Source: an uncultured Synergistales bacterium (GTDB taxonomy: Bacteria; Synergistota; Synergistia; Synergistales; Aminobacteriaceae). From it: 55,122 nt of DNA. The translations under genes and the position numbers were made by a program. The notes below the pieces were generated by a model. It saw nothing but the letters and a program-made list of their open reading frames with translations, ran no database searches and was not told the DNA's origin. Below, one piece after another: positions 9,049 to 17,585 of this stretch. Each line of letters opens with the position of its first letter. Within the stretch, counting starts at the first letter, position 1. The stretch covers positions 1 through 55,122 of the forward strand of contig CAJOEM010000013.1 in assembly GCA_905233725.1 (NCBI GenBank), given 5' to 3'.

Positions 9049-9070
9049 TATAGATTTTCACGCATACAAT
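9042..9070 (+). promoter_or_regulatory. sigma-70-type promoter of the biotin operon
   Basis: TTGACA at 9042-9047, a 17-base spacer and TACAAT at 9065-9070. The -35 hexamer is a perfect match and the -10 matches five of six positions. It lies about 47 bases before the bioY start and overlaps the putative BirA operator. Confidence 0.75.
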
Positions 9071-9116
9071 ACGCAAAAAATAACACAAAATAACCAAGGG
9101 AGCGAATCTTAACAAG

Positions 9117-9665
9117 TTGCACATACGCACACATTCACGAATCAGAAATATGATCCTCTGCGCAATGTTTTCGGCGTTAATCTCAATCGGAGCGTTTTTG
9201 AAAATTCCGGTGCCAATAGTTCCGTTCACGCTACAATTTTTTTTCACAACAATGGCGGGATTATTACTCGGTGCAAAATTGGGATTCATTTCTGTCATGA
9301 TTTACGTAATTTTAGGATTAGCAGGTGTTCCGGTTTTTGCGAGCGGCGGCGGAATCGAGTACGTTTTGCAGCCAAGTTTCGGGTATTTAATCGGCTTTGC
9401 GCTGGGAAGCTTCGTCACGGGAAAATTATCTGAGAGACATTCACTTTTGCTCGCGAATTTTGCGGGATTATTCGTCGTGTATTTGCTGGGAATGATTTAC
9501 TACGCGTTGATTTGCAATTTTTATCTCAACACACCGATTGGATTTGTTACGTTGTTCGTGTATTGCTTCGTGTTAGCTGTCCCGGGAGATATTGCGCTGT
9601 GTTTTGCTGCCGCGTCTCTGGGAAAAATTCTGCTCCCGTTAATACAAGAAGGTGTCAAAAATTGA
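9117..9665 (+). CDS. bioY: biotin transporter substrate-binding subunit BioY
   Basis: A 182-residue integral membrane protein, the S component of an ECF-type biotin importer. It has about six hydrophobic segments and the family motif FASGGGIEYVLQPSFGYLIGF near residues 80-100. The TTG at 9117 is the likely start, with AGGGAG about 14 bases upstream; this spacing is long, so the start is slightly uncertain. The stop overlaps the TTG start of bioB (ATTGA). The energising EcfA/EcfT subunits are not in the window, so BioY must share them or act alone. Confidence 0.93.
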   Translation: MHIRTHSRIRNMILCAMFSALISIGAFLKIPVPIVPFTLQFFFTTMAGLLLGAKLGFISVMIYVILGLAGVPVFASGGGIEYVLQPSFGYLIGFALGSFVTGKLSERHSLLLANFAGLFVVYLLGMIYYALICNFYLNTPIGFVTLFVYCFVLAVPGDIALCFAAASLGKILLPLIQEGVKN

Positions 9666-10627
9666 GTTACGTTTCTGAATTAGCTGCGAAAGTTTTGTCC
9701 GGCGAAAGCATCACGAAATCCGAAGCTCTCGAATTATACAAGCAACCGTTAGAAGAATTATGCTCGAAAGCTAACGAGATTCGCGAAAAATTCTGCGCCG
9801 AAAAATTCGACATGTGCACGATTATAAATGCCAAGAGTGGACGCTGCTCTGAAAACTGCAAATTCTGCGCTCAATCCGCTCATTACAAAACCGGCGTTGA
9901 AGAATATTCGCTATTATCAAGCATGGAAATTATTGCGAAGGCGAAACACGATTACGAAGAAGGCGCTGTTCATTACGGGATCGTCACGTCCGGAAGAAGC
10001 CTTAACGATGAAGAAGTCGATAGCTTGTGCGAAACGATTCGCGAACTCAAAGCAAAAACCGGGATCGCAGTCTGTGCGTCATTGGGACTTTTGAACGAAG
10101 CGCAATACAGGAAACTCAAAGCTGCCGGTTTATCACGAATTCACAACAATCTCGAAACTTCACGCGAACATTTCCCCGAAATTTGCACGACTCACAAATT
10201 CGATGAAAAAATCACAGCTATCAAAGCAGCTCAATCAGCCGGACTTGAAGTTTGCAGCGGCGGAATTATGGGAGTTGGCGAAAGCTTCGAAGATAGAATT
10301 AACATGGCGTTCGAACTGCGAGATTTGGGAATCAAGAGCGTTCCGGTGAACATGCTCAATCCAGTTCCAGGGACACCGTTCGAAAATAACGAGAAATTAA
10401 CTCCCGAAGATTTGCGCAGAATCATCGCTGTATATCGATTCATAATTCCAGATGCGTACGTGAGACTTGCTGGTGGTCGCGGACTTTTGCAGGATAAGGG
10501 ACTGAGTTGCTTTGAGTCGGGAGCAAACGCTTCGATTTCGGGCGACATGTTGACGACTGCGGGAATTAGCATAAAAACGGATATTGAAATGCTGAACAAA
10601 TTGGGCTTCGAGGTAACATGCGAGTGA
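9662..10627 (+). CDS. bioB: biotin synthase
   Basis: A 321-residue radical SAM enzyme that inserts sulfur into dethiobiotin. The [4Fe-4S] motif is in GRCSENCKFCAQS (CxxxCxxC). The second-cluster ligands and catalytic segments such as VCASLG, HNNLETS and NMLNPVPGTP are present, and GGR occurs near residue 280. I place the start at TTG 9662, where AAGAAGGTG lies upstream and the codon overlaps the bioY stop. The longer upstream frame runs antisense to family expectations. The 3' end overlaps bioD by 10 bases. Confidence 0.95.
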   Translation: MSYVSELAAKVLSGESITKSEALELYKQPLEELCSKANEIREKFCAEKFDMCTIINAKSGRCSENCKFCAQSAHYKTGVEEYSLLSSMEIIAKAKHDYEEGAVHYGIVTSGRSLNDEEVDSLCETIRELKAKTGIAVCASLGLLNEAQYRKLKAAGLSRIHNNLETSREHFPEICTTHKFDEKITAIKAAQSAGLEVCSGGIMGVGESFEDRINMAFELRDLGIKSVPVNMLNPVPGTPFENNEKLTPEDLRRIIAVYRFIIPDAYVRLAGGRGLLQDKGLSCFESGANASISGDMLTTAGISIKTDIEMLNKLGFEVTCE

Positions 10628-11289
10628 GAAATATTTTCGTGATTGGAACTGGAACTGATGTCGGAAAAACTTTTGTGTCGGCGTTAATCGTGAAAGATCT
10701 CCTGCAATCCGGCGTAAACGTTGCGTATTACAAAGCTGCTATGAGCGGAAATATTCGCGATGAAAATAATAACTTGATTCCGGGCGATGCGCTGCACGTT
10801 AAGAAAATTTCGGGAACTAGTCAAGATTTAGCTTCGATGTGTCCGTATGTTTACGAGAGAGCATATTCTCCGCACTTGGCTGCACGAATCGAGGGCAATC
10901 CAGTTGACATGAACGTGATCGTGAAAAAATTTCTTGAATTACAGCGAATTTACGATTGCGTCTTAGTCGAGGGTTCTGGTGGAATTTTGTGCCCACTGCG
11001 AATTGACGAGACTTGCGAAATTTGGCTCGAAGATGTCGTGAAAGCTCTGGGATTGACTTGCGTTCTTGTAGCTGATGCTGGACTTGGCACGATTAACGCT
11101 GTCGGCTTGACGCTGGAATATCTGCGCGCGAAAAATATCAGGCTCGACGGAATAATATTCAATCGATTCGAATCCGGGAATATTCTGCACGAGGATAATT
11201 TGCGAATGTGCGAGAAAATTACCGGTGCGAAAATTCTTGCGTGTGTAGGAAATGATGACTCAGAAATTACTTGGAGGCTGCGATTATGA
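10618..11289 (+). CDS. bioD: dethiobiotin synthetase
   Basis: A 223-residue ATP-dependent carboxylase that closes the ureido ring of dethiobiotin from 7,8-diaminopelargonate. The P-loop is GTGTDVGKTFVS at residues 8-19, and VEGSGGILCPL is the second conserved motif. It overlaps bioB by 10 bases, and its stop overlaps the bioA start (ATGA), so translation of the operon is coupled throughout. Confidence 0.94.
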   Translation: MRVRNIFVIGTGTDVGKTFVSALIVKDLLQSGVNVAYYKAAMSGNIRDENNNLIPGDALHVKKISGTSQDLASMCPYVYERAYSPHLAARIEGNPVDMNVIVKKFLELQRIYDCVLVEGSGGILCPLRIDETCEIWLEDVVKALGLTCVLVADAGLGTINAVGLTLEYLRAKNIRLDGIIFNRFESGNILHEDNLRMCEKITGAKILACVGNDDSEITWRLRL

Positions 11290-12494
11290 TTTGGTATCCG
11301 TACACTCAGATGAAACACATGAAAGCTCCGTACAAAATCGTCGATGCTGAGGGAGTATATTTGCACACGGACGATGGCAGAAAGTTAATAGATTCGGTCT
11401 CGTCGTGGTGGAGTGTGATTCACGGCTACAAGAATCCGGAACTTAACGCTGCGATTATCTCACAAGTTCAGAAATTTTCGCACGTGATGTTGGGAGGCTT
11501 GACACATGAACCCGTCGAGAAATTGTCACAGAAATTACGCGAATATTTGCCCGGTGAGCTGGATTACTGTTTTTTCTCGGATTCAGGCAGTGTAGCTGTA
11601 GAAGTTGCGCTGAAAATGTCGTTGCAGTATTTCGTGAATCGCGGGGAAAATCGCCGGACGAAAATTCTCGCGCTGGAAAATGCCTATCACGGTGACACGT
11701 TCAAAGCTATGGAAGCCGGAGACGATGAAGATTATCATTTTATACTGAAGGCTCTGGAGAATTCTACGCAAAATACGATTCATATTCCGACGAAAATTCC
11801 CGAACTTGAGCGCGCGTTTGAAAATTATCATGACGAGTTGAATTGCTTAATCGTTGAACCGTTGCTGCAATGTGCCGGAGGATTTCGCATTTACGATCTG
11901 GAATTTCTGAAGCGTGCGCGTGAATTGTGCGACGAGTATGGAGTGTTGTTGATATTCGATGAAGTTGCGACAGGTTTTGGGCGAACTGGGAATAGATTTG
12001 TTGCGGATTTAGTTTTGCCGGATATTCTGATTTTGGGAAAAGCCCTGACTGGCGGATATATTGGACACGCCGTTACTGTTGCTAATCAGAAAGTTTTCGA
12101 TGGATTTTATGATGACAATTCAGAACATGCGTTAATGCACGGACCGACTTTTATGGGAAATGCGCTGGCGTGTAGTGTTGCGTTGAAGTCAATCGAGATT
12201 TTTGAGCGCGAAAATTATCTGGCTAAGATCCGTAATATCGAGAGAATTGCTAAACGTGAATTTGCGAATTTTGACTCAGAATTTGTGAAAGAGATTCGGA
12301 TTTTGGGAGGCTGCGTGTGTATTGAGTGCGTAAATTCCGAGATTATTCGGGGTTTTCAGGAATTTGCGTTCGAGCGTGGCGTGTTCAATCGTCCGTTCCT
12401 GAAATATATTTACACGATGCCACCGTATATTATCTCGGAATCTGAGCTGGTGAAAATCTTCGGCGTAATGAAAGATTATTTGCGTGCGATATAA
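11286..12494 (+). CDS. bioA: adenosylmethionine-8-amino-7-oxononanoate aminotransferase
   Basis: A 402-residue PLP enzyme that converts KAPA to diaminopelargonate. Seen are WYPYTQMKHM at the start, SWWSVIHGY, the cofactor region FSDSGSVAVEVALKM, the DEVATGFGRTG motif and the Schiff-base lysine in LGKALTGGYIGH. The ATG at 11286 is chosen because GGAGG ends 8 bases upstream; a TTG at 11271 lies before that site. The last roughly 150 bases of the gene recur twice, degenerate, directly downstream. No bioF or bioC is present in the operon. Confidence 0.94.
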   Translation: MIWYPYTQMKHMKAPYKIVDAEGVYLHTDDGRKLIDSVSSWWSVIHGYKNPELNAAIISQVQKFSHVMLGGLTHEPVEKLSQKLREYLPGELDYCFFSDSGSVAVEVALKMSLQYFVNRGENRRTKILALENAYHGDTFKAMEAGDDEDYHFILKALENSTQNTIHIPTKIPELERAFENYHDELNCLIVEPLLQCAGGFRIYDLEFLKRARELCDEYGVLLIFDEVATGFGRTGNRFVADLVLPDILILGKALTGGYIGHAVTVANQKVFDGFYDDNSEHALMHGPTFMGNALACSVALKSIEIFERENYLAKIRNIERIAKREFANFDSEFVKEIRILGGCVCIECVNSEIIRGFQEFAFERGVFNRPFLKYIYTMPPYIISESELVKIFGVMKDYLRAI

Positions 12495-12745
12495 TTCGGG
12501 GTTTTCAGGAATTTGCGTTCGAGCGTGAATTGTTCAGATGCCGCCGTATATTATCTCGGAATCTGAGATGGTGAAAATCTTCGGCGTAATGCAAAAATAT
12601 TTGCGTGCGATATGAGATATAATTCGAGGCTTTCAGGATTTTGCGTTTGAGCGTGAATTGTTCAGATGTCGCCGTGTACTATCTCGGAAGCTGAGCTGGT
12701 GAAAATCTTCGGCGTAATGTAATAATATCTGAGTGTTGTGTTGTA
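12494..12745 (+). repeat. two degenerate tandem copies of the bioA 3' end
   Basis: The final stretch of bioA, from about 12345, is repeated at about 12494-12619 and again at about 12620-12745. Both copies begin with a TTCGGGGTTTTCAGG-like sequence, then GAGCGTG, TATCTCGGAA and GTGAAAATCTTCGGCGTAATG. They share the same loss of about 28 bases, corresponding to the segment between GTGTTCA and GATGCC in bioA. The second copy is more diverged than the first. The loss breaks the frame, so neither copy encodes protein. This accounts for the 301-base gap between bioA and alr. Confidence 0.88.
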
Positions 12746-12795
12746 AAATTATCTGAACTGAATTTTCGGAAAAAATTTTTTAGGAGCAGAATATT

Positions 12796-13965
12796 ATGTC
12801 AGAAATTTCTAAGATTGCTATGTCACGAACTTGGGCGGAAATTGACTTGGACGCTCTCGAACATAACGTGAAAATTCTCAGAGGCTTGTTGCGAAACGGT
12901 GCGAAATTTTTGGGAGTGTGCAAGGCGAACGCTTACGGTCATGGAATGTTGGCTGTTGCGCGAAAGTTGCAGGAATGCGGCGCGGATATGTTAGCTGTAG
13001 CGAGTGTTGCTGAAGGGATCGAGTTAAGGGAGAATGGCGTAACGATTCCGATTTTGTGTCTTGGGCAATCTGATCCTGAACTTGCTGAGTTGATTTGCAA
13101 ATACGGAATCACTCAGGCTGTCGAGGATTTTGAGAACGCGAAATTATTGTCACAGCGAGCCATCGAGATTAATCGCAAAGTCAAGATTCACGTCAAGATT
13201 GATACGGGAATGGGGCGAATCGGCTTTTTCTGGGACAAGCATGATCACAAAGCCGCAACGGAAATCGCTGAATTATGCAAATTACCCGGACTTGACGCAG
13301 AGGGAATTTTCACACATTTCGCCGACGCAGATGAGCCGCATTACACGGAATCGCAGATCGAGAAATTCAACGACGCTCTGGAAACTTTGTCGAAACTCGG
13401 CGTGACGTTCAGAATTTCTCACGCAGCAGCAAGTGTCGGTGTGCTGAAATATCCTCACGCGCATTTTAATATGGGAAGATTCGGTCTGGTTCTCTACGGT
13501 TACGAATCAACTGAGAATGGCAACGAGGGCAGCAATTTGGGATTACGTCCGGTCATGACAGTCAAGAGCAGAATCTCAGCCGTGCGAAAATTGCCAGCAA
13601 ATTACACGGTGAGTTACGGCAGAACTTGCAAATTATCGCGCGATTCGTTGATAGCAGTTTTGCCGATTGGTTACGCTGACGGTTTCCCGAGAATTTTGAG
13701 CAACAAAGCTAACGTGAAAATTCATGGCAAGATTTGTCCGATTGTAGGGCGAGTTTGCATGGACATGATGATGGCTGATGTCACGGATATTGCTAATTCT
13801 GGCGAAAGTGTCAAAGCCGGAGACATTGCCGTGATTTTCGACGAGGAACTTGTTAAGGATGACGCACGCAAAGCAAATAGCATAATTCACGAGATTCTCA
13901 GCCAAGTTTTGCCCAGAGTTACGCGCGTTTACGTTGAGAACACGAACTTGAGATTCAAAGCTTGA
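12796..13965 (+). CDS. alr: alanine racemase
   Basis: A 389-residue PLP enzyme that makes D-alanine for peptidoglycan. The PLP lysine is Lys43 in VCKANAYGHG. The second catalytic residue is the Tyr in TVSYGRTCKL, and the C-terminal substrate region GRVCMDMMMADVT is intact. TAGGAGCAG precedes the ATG. The 3' end overlaps the opposing nagA gene by 37 bases, so the last dozen codons of both proteins are encoded on both strands. Confidence 0.95.
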   Translation: MSEISKIAMSRTWAEIDLDALEHNVKILRGLLRNGAKFLGVCKANAYGHGMLAVARKLQECGADMLAVASVAEGIELRENGVTIPILCLGQSDPELAELICKYGITQAVEDFENAKLLSQRAIEINRKVKIHVKIDTGMGRIGFFWDKHDHKAATEIAELCKLPGLDAEGIFTHFADADEPHYTESQIEKFNDALETLSKLGVTFRISHAAASVGVLKYPHAHFNMGRFGLVLYGYESTENGNEGSNLGLRPVMTVKSRISAVRKLPANYTVSYGRTCKLSRDSLIAVLPIGYADGFPRILSNKANVKIHGKICPIVGRVCMDMMMADVTDIANSGESVKAGDIAVIFDEELVKDDARKANSIIHEILSQVLPRVTRVYVENTNLRFKA

Positions 13966-15050
13966 TCCAGAGCAACAAGATTCGCAATTTTCCCGGGTTC
14001 GATGCTGCCGAGAAATTTTTCCAGACCGATTGATTTCGCAGGATTGATTGTCGCGCATTTGATAGCGGATTCTAGTTTTACGCCCATGTTTTTCACGGCT
14101 ATACGAACGCAATCAGCAAGATTTGTAGCACTTCCTGCGAGGATCTTTTCGTGAGAATTTGCCAGATAAATCGCGTTGGCTTTCTTCACGATTGGACTTT
14201 CACCGAGTGTGTATTTTCCATCGGGCATTCCGGTTGCGCTGGTTGAGTCGCTGATCATGATTACTCGATCGTCACCGAAAATTCTGAACGTGTTTCGAAC
14301 GATTGCAGGGTGAACGTGTATTCCGTCGCAGATTAACTCGACCATTACGTTTGGATTCTCAAGAGCTGCGATGATTGCTCCTGGCTCCCTGTGATTGATC
14401 GGCTTCATTGCGTTGTACAGGTGCGTGACGTGATTGATCCCAAGTTCGTCGAAGAATTTTTTCGCTGTGTCATAATCCGAATTGCTGTGAGCGAATGATA
14501 TTTTTGCCAGCTCTCGTGCTTGCGTAACAAAATCGAAAGCCCCGGGAATTTCTGGAGCAATGTCTACGAGTTTGATCAGATTTCCCGAGGTTTGCTGTAA
14601 ATTCCTGAGCAAGTTAATATCAGGTGGAATTATGAAGCGCGTGTCCTGTGAGCCGGGTTTTTCGCGTGAGATGAACGGACCTTCAAGATTTATGCCGACG
14701 AAATTATGATTGCGTTCGTGAAATTCTCGTGCGGATTTCATGATTGCGAGTAATTTTTCCGGAGCGAGTGTCATTGTTGCAGGACAGATTGACGTTACGC
14801 CGATGCTTTGTTCGTAATTCGCGATTGCAGCGAGTGATTCTTGTGTAGCGTCGCAGAAATCATGCCCCATGCAGCCGTGAAAATGTATGTCGCATAAACC
14901 CGGAATCAAGTAAAGATTCTCGCAATTTACGCTTTCGTCAGCTTGAGAAAAATCGTTCGTGAAGAATCCGTTTTGAATCGCAATATCGCCGCTGTGAAAA
15001 TTATTATCCGGTCTGAATATCCTCGCGTTCGTGAAGAGTGTTTTGCGCAT
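13929..15050 (-). CDS. nagA: N-acetylglucosamine-6-phosphate deacetylase
   Basis: A 373-residue amidohydrolase that removes acetate from GlcNAc-6-phosphate, feeding amino-sugar catabolism or wall recycling. Metal and catalytic residues are visible in CDIHFHGCMGHDF, GINLEGPF, FAHSNSDY, VTHLYNAM and MISDSTSATG. Its start overlaps the stop of the ROK kinase gene by one base (TAATG). Together they suggest a kinase-deacetylase pair for amino sugars. No glucosamine-6-phosphate deaminase is seen nearby. Confidence 0.93.
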   Translation of the reverse strand: MRKTLFTNARIFRPDNNFHSGDIAIQNGFFTNDFSQADESVNCENLYLIPGLCDIHFHGCMGHDFCDATQESLAAIANYEQSIGVTSICPATMTLAPEKLLAIMKSAREFHERNHNFVGINLEGPFISREKPGSQDTRFIIPPDINLLRNLQQTSGNLIKLVDIAPEIPGAFDFVTQARELAKISFAHSNSDYDTAKKFFDELGINHVTHLYNAMKPINHREPGAIIAALENPNVMVELICDGIHVHPAIVRNTFRIFGDDRVIMISDSTSATGMPDGKYTLGESPIVKKANAIYLANSHEKILAGSATNLADCVRIAVKNMGVKLESAIKCATINPAKSIGLEKFLGSIEPGKIANLVALDQALNLKFVFST

Positions 15051-15991
15051 TATTTCGCAGCCATCGCCGCACCGATTACGCCAGCTTTGTAGCCGAGTGT
15101 GCAGCTCACGATTTTGGTTTTGTTGACTTTCTTGCCGGGTTCGCCGAAAACTTCGAGAGCAATTTTCTCGCGCAATGGAGCTAATAATTTCTCGCCCTGT
15201 TTCGCAATTCCGCCGCCTAAACTTATAACTTCAGGGTGAAGTCCGTCGATTAAGTTCACAAGTCCGCAAGCTAAATACGAGATGTATTCGTCGATAACTT
15301 GTTTGGCAACCGGATCGCCATCATCAGCAGCATCAAAAGCAGTTTGTCCGTTCACAGAGCCGTTGTTTCGCGCAATTTCGGATAATAAGCTCTCGGGATT
15401 ATTCTTGATAGCGTCCGTCGTGATATTAATCAAGCCCGTAGCACTTGCATAAGCTTCGAGACAGCCGCGTTTTCCGCACGTGCATAATCTTCCGCCGCGT
15501 TGAATCGTCATGTGTCCGAACTCACTGCCAGCCCAAATTTTCTGGTTAGCGACGATCCCAACGCCGACACCAGTTCCGAGAGTAATTATTATCGCACTTG
15601 ACGCGCCTCTCGCACTTCCAGCTACAACTTCACCAAAAGCTGCTGCGTCCGCGTCATTCTCGATGTGAGCAGGAATTTTCAGAGCCTCGCGAGTTAACGC
15701 AACAATCGGGAAATTCCGCCAGTTCAGATTCGCGTTGAAAATCACGATCCCGTTATTAACGTCAACAAGTCCGGGTGAACCCATGCCTACAGCCGAAATT
15801 TCGGAAATTTTCAGACCTGCGCGTTCAGTCACGTCACGTGTGAGTTTTATAATATCCTGAAGCACGATTTCTTGTGGACGAGTTGCTCCGGTGGGAATGC
15901 TTGCTTCGGAAATTATCTGCATTGAGTTATCGTCAACTACTCCAGCTTTGATATTAGTCCCGCCAACATCAATTCCGACGTAATATGCCAT
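15050..15991 (-). CDS. ROK-family sugar kinase (glucokinase or GlcNAc kinase)
   Basis: A 313-residue ROK kinase. It has the ATP-binding motif GIDVGGTNIKAG at the N-terminus, ENDADAAAFGE with the catalytic Asp, and the ROK zinc motif CTCGKRGCLEAYAS near residue 165. The substrate is glucose or N-acetylglucosamine. Coupling to nagA favours an amino-sugar role, but ROK specificity cannot be fixed from sequence. A GGAGGA motif precedes the start. The gene is divergent from cysS across about 100 bases. Confidence 0.9.
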   Translation of the reverse strand: MAYYVGIDVGGTNIKAGVVDDNSMQIISEASIPTGATRPQEIVLQDIIKLTRDVTERAGLKISEISAVGMGSPGLVDVNNGIVIFNANLNWRNFPIVALTREALKIPAHIENDADAAAFGEVVAGSARGASSAIIITLGTGVGVGIVANQKIWAGSEFGHMTIQRGGRLCTCGKRGCLEAYASATGLINITTDAIKNNPESLLSEIARNNGSVNGQTAFDAADDGDPVAKQVIDEYISYLACGLVNLIDGLHPEVISLGGGIAKQGEKLLAPLREKIALEVFGEPGKKVNKTKIVSCTLGYKAGVIGAAMAAK

Positions 15992-16009
15992 TTTTGAAAA
16001 TCCTCCAGT

Positions 16010-16031
16010 TTTAGTTTAGATTTAGTTTAGA
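16010..16031. repeat. 11-bp tandem direct repeat in the ROK kinase-cysS divergent region
   Basis: TTTAGTTTAGA occurs twice, head to tail, at 16010-16020 and 16021-16031. The period is about one helical turn, just upstream of a TATAAT at 16049-16054 that fits a cysS -10 element. It could be a pair of protein-binding half sites or a simple slippage product. Confidence 0.6.
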
Positions 16032-16090
16032 TTTGCAATTATTGCGATTATAATTATAGCGAAATATTTATTCGGAAGGGTGAAATAATT

Positions 16091-17524
16091 TTGAGTCTAG
16101 AACTTTTTAACGACCTGACACGCAAAAAAGAGAAATTTGTGCCGCTGAAACCCGGGGAAGTTTCGTTTTACAGCTGCGGACCGACGGTTTATGATTACTT
16201 TCACGTTGGCAATGCGAGACCGTTTATCGTGTTCGACGTTTTGAGACGCTATCTTGAACATCTGGGCTATAAAGTAACGTTTGTGCAGAATTTCACGGAT
16301 ATTGACGACAAGATGATTCACAGAGCACACAAAGAAAAAATCACAGTCCCAGAACTTGCTGAGAGATTCATAGCTGAATATAACAAAGATGCCGATGCTT
16401 TGGGAATTAGACGCCCGACTTTTGCACCACGCGCGACTGAGCATATTCCGGAAATTATTCACACGATTGAGAGAATTATCGCGAATGGACATGCTTATGT
16501 CTCGAATGGTGACGTGTATTTTGACGTTCGCAGCTGGGAAAATTACGGTAGTTTGTGCAAGCAGAATATCGAAGATCTGGAAGCCGGTGCGAGAGTCGAA
16601 CCTGGTGAGAAAAAGCGTGACCCGTTGGATTTTGTTTTATGGAAAGCTGAGAAACCTGGTGAGCCGTCGTGGGAAAGTCCCTGGGGCAAAGGTCGTCCTG
16701 GTTGGCATATCGAATGCAGCGCGATGTCTTCGAAATATTTGGGTGATAATATCGACATTCATTCGGGCGGTGTTGACTTGATGTTCCCGCACCACGAGAA
16801 CGAGGCCGCTCAGAGTGAAGCTGCGTCTGGTTCGGGAAAACCGTTTGTGAATTTCTGGCTGCATAACGGCTTCTTGCTGATTGATAACGAGAAGATGGCG
16901 AAATCCTTGGGAAATTTTGTCACGGCACGAGCTGCGATTGAGAAATTCCCACCAATAGCGATTAGATTTTTCATGCTTAGTGCGCATTATCGAAGCCCGT
17001 TGAATTTCACGACTGAAGCTCTGGAACAATCTGCCAGTGGTGTTTCGAGATTGCGAAATTGCCGCAGTGATTTGGAATTTGCGTTTAAGACACGTACAGG
17101 AGAGAACGCGAATTTTGACATGAACGCTTACAAGAATAATCTCGCCGAACTTGACACGAAATTTCACGCTGCAATGGACGATGATTTCAACACGGCTGCT
17201 GCGTTGGGAGTCTTGTTTGAGCTTGTGCATTTGATCAACACGAGTTTGAAAGAGAACGCGATTTTGCCGGCGGAATTTTTCGAGAGTTCGCTTAATGCGC
17301 TGAGAGTTTACGATGATATTTTGGGCGTAATTGGCTGCGAAGATTCTGAAACCGAGACTGATGCTGAGACACTTGAGATCGAAAATTTGATTCAGGAACG
17401 CACACAGGCACGCAAGAACAAGAATTTTGCACGCTCGGACGAGATACGCAACGAGTTAAAATCTCGCGGAATAATTCTCGAGGACACGCCACAGGGCACA
17501 AAATGGAAACGTGAGCTGCAATAA
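16091..17524 (+). CDS. cysS: cysteinyl-tRNA synthetase
   Basis: A 477-residue class I aminoacyl-tRNA synthetase. The HIGH-type motif is HVGNARPF preceded by CGPTVYDYF, and the zinc-binding region includes GWHIECSAMSSKYLG and HHENE. KMAKSLGNF is the KMSKS motif. The TTG at 16091 is the likely start, since GGAAGGGTG lies 9 bases upstream and the protein then begins like other CysRS proteins. A rho-independent terminator follows immediately. Confidence 0.96.
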   Translation: MSLELFNDLTRKKEKFVPLKPGEVSFYSCGPTVYDYFHVGNARPFIVFDVLRRYLEHLGYKVTFVQNFTDIDDKMIHRAHKEKITVPELAERFIAEYNKDADALGIRRPTFAPRATEHIPEIIHTIERIIANGHAYVSNGDVYFDVRSWENYGSLCKQNIEDLEAGARVEPGEKKRDPLDFVLWKAEKPGEPSWESPWGKGRPGWHIECSAMSSKYLGDNIDIHSGGVDLMFPHHENEAAQSEAASGSGKPFVNFWLHNGFLLIDNEKMAKSLGNFVTARAAIEKFPPIAIRFFMLSAHYRSPLNFTTEALEQSASGVSRLRNCRSDLEFAFKTRTGENANFDMNAYKNNLAELDTKFHAAMDDDFNTAAALGVLFELVHLINTSLKENAILPAEFFESSLNALRVYDDILGVIGCEDSETETDAETLEIENLIQERTQARKNKNFARSDEIRNELKSRGIILEDTPQGTKWKRELQ

Positions 17525-17533
17525 CAAATAACA

Positions 17534-17577
17534 AAAATCCCCCGTCTGGGAAATTTCTCTCGGACAGGGGATTTTTT
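17534..17577 (+). terminator. rho-independent terminator after cysS
   Basis: AAAATCCCC and GGGGATTTT form the base of a long imperfect stem, with a run of seven T residues on the plus strand. It lies just after the cysS stop. The complementary A run means it could also work for the gene on the minus strand. Confidence 0.85.
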
Positions 17578-17585
17578 TCGCGATA

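Larger units (their letters stand above)
8789..9116. other. divergent intergenic region between fba and bioY
   Basis: A 328-base AT-rich region between two divergent operons. The right part holds the bioY promoter and the putative BirA operator (listed separately). The left part must hold the promoter of the fba-kds operon, but I see no hexamer pair there good enough to call. There is no tRNA and no convincing ORF; the frame at 9038-9298 on the minus strand mostly mirrors bioY and is discarded. Confidence 0.6.

Noticed and set aside
9071-9116. Riboswitch upstream of bioY
   Set aside because: The leader between promoter and start is under 50 bases and shows no stable fold; the palindrome over the promoter explains regulation better.
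16637-17230. A 197-codon minus-strand frame inside cysS
   Set aside because: It lies entirely within a well-conserved synthetase gene and has no recognisable domain or ribosome site.
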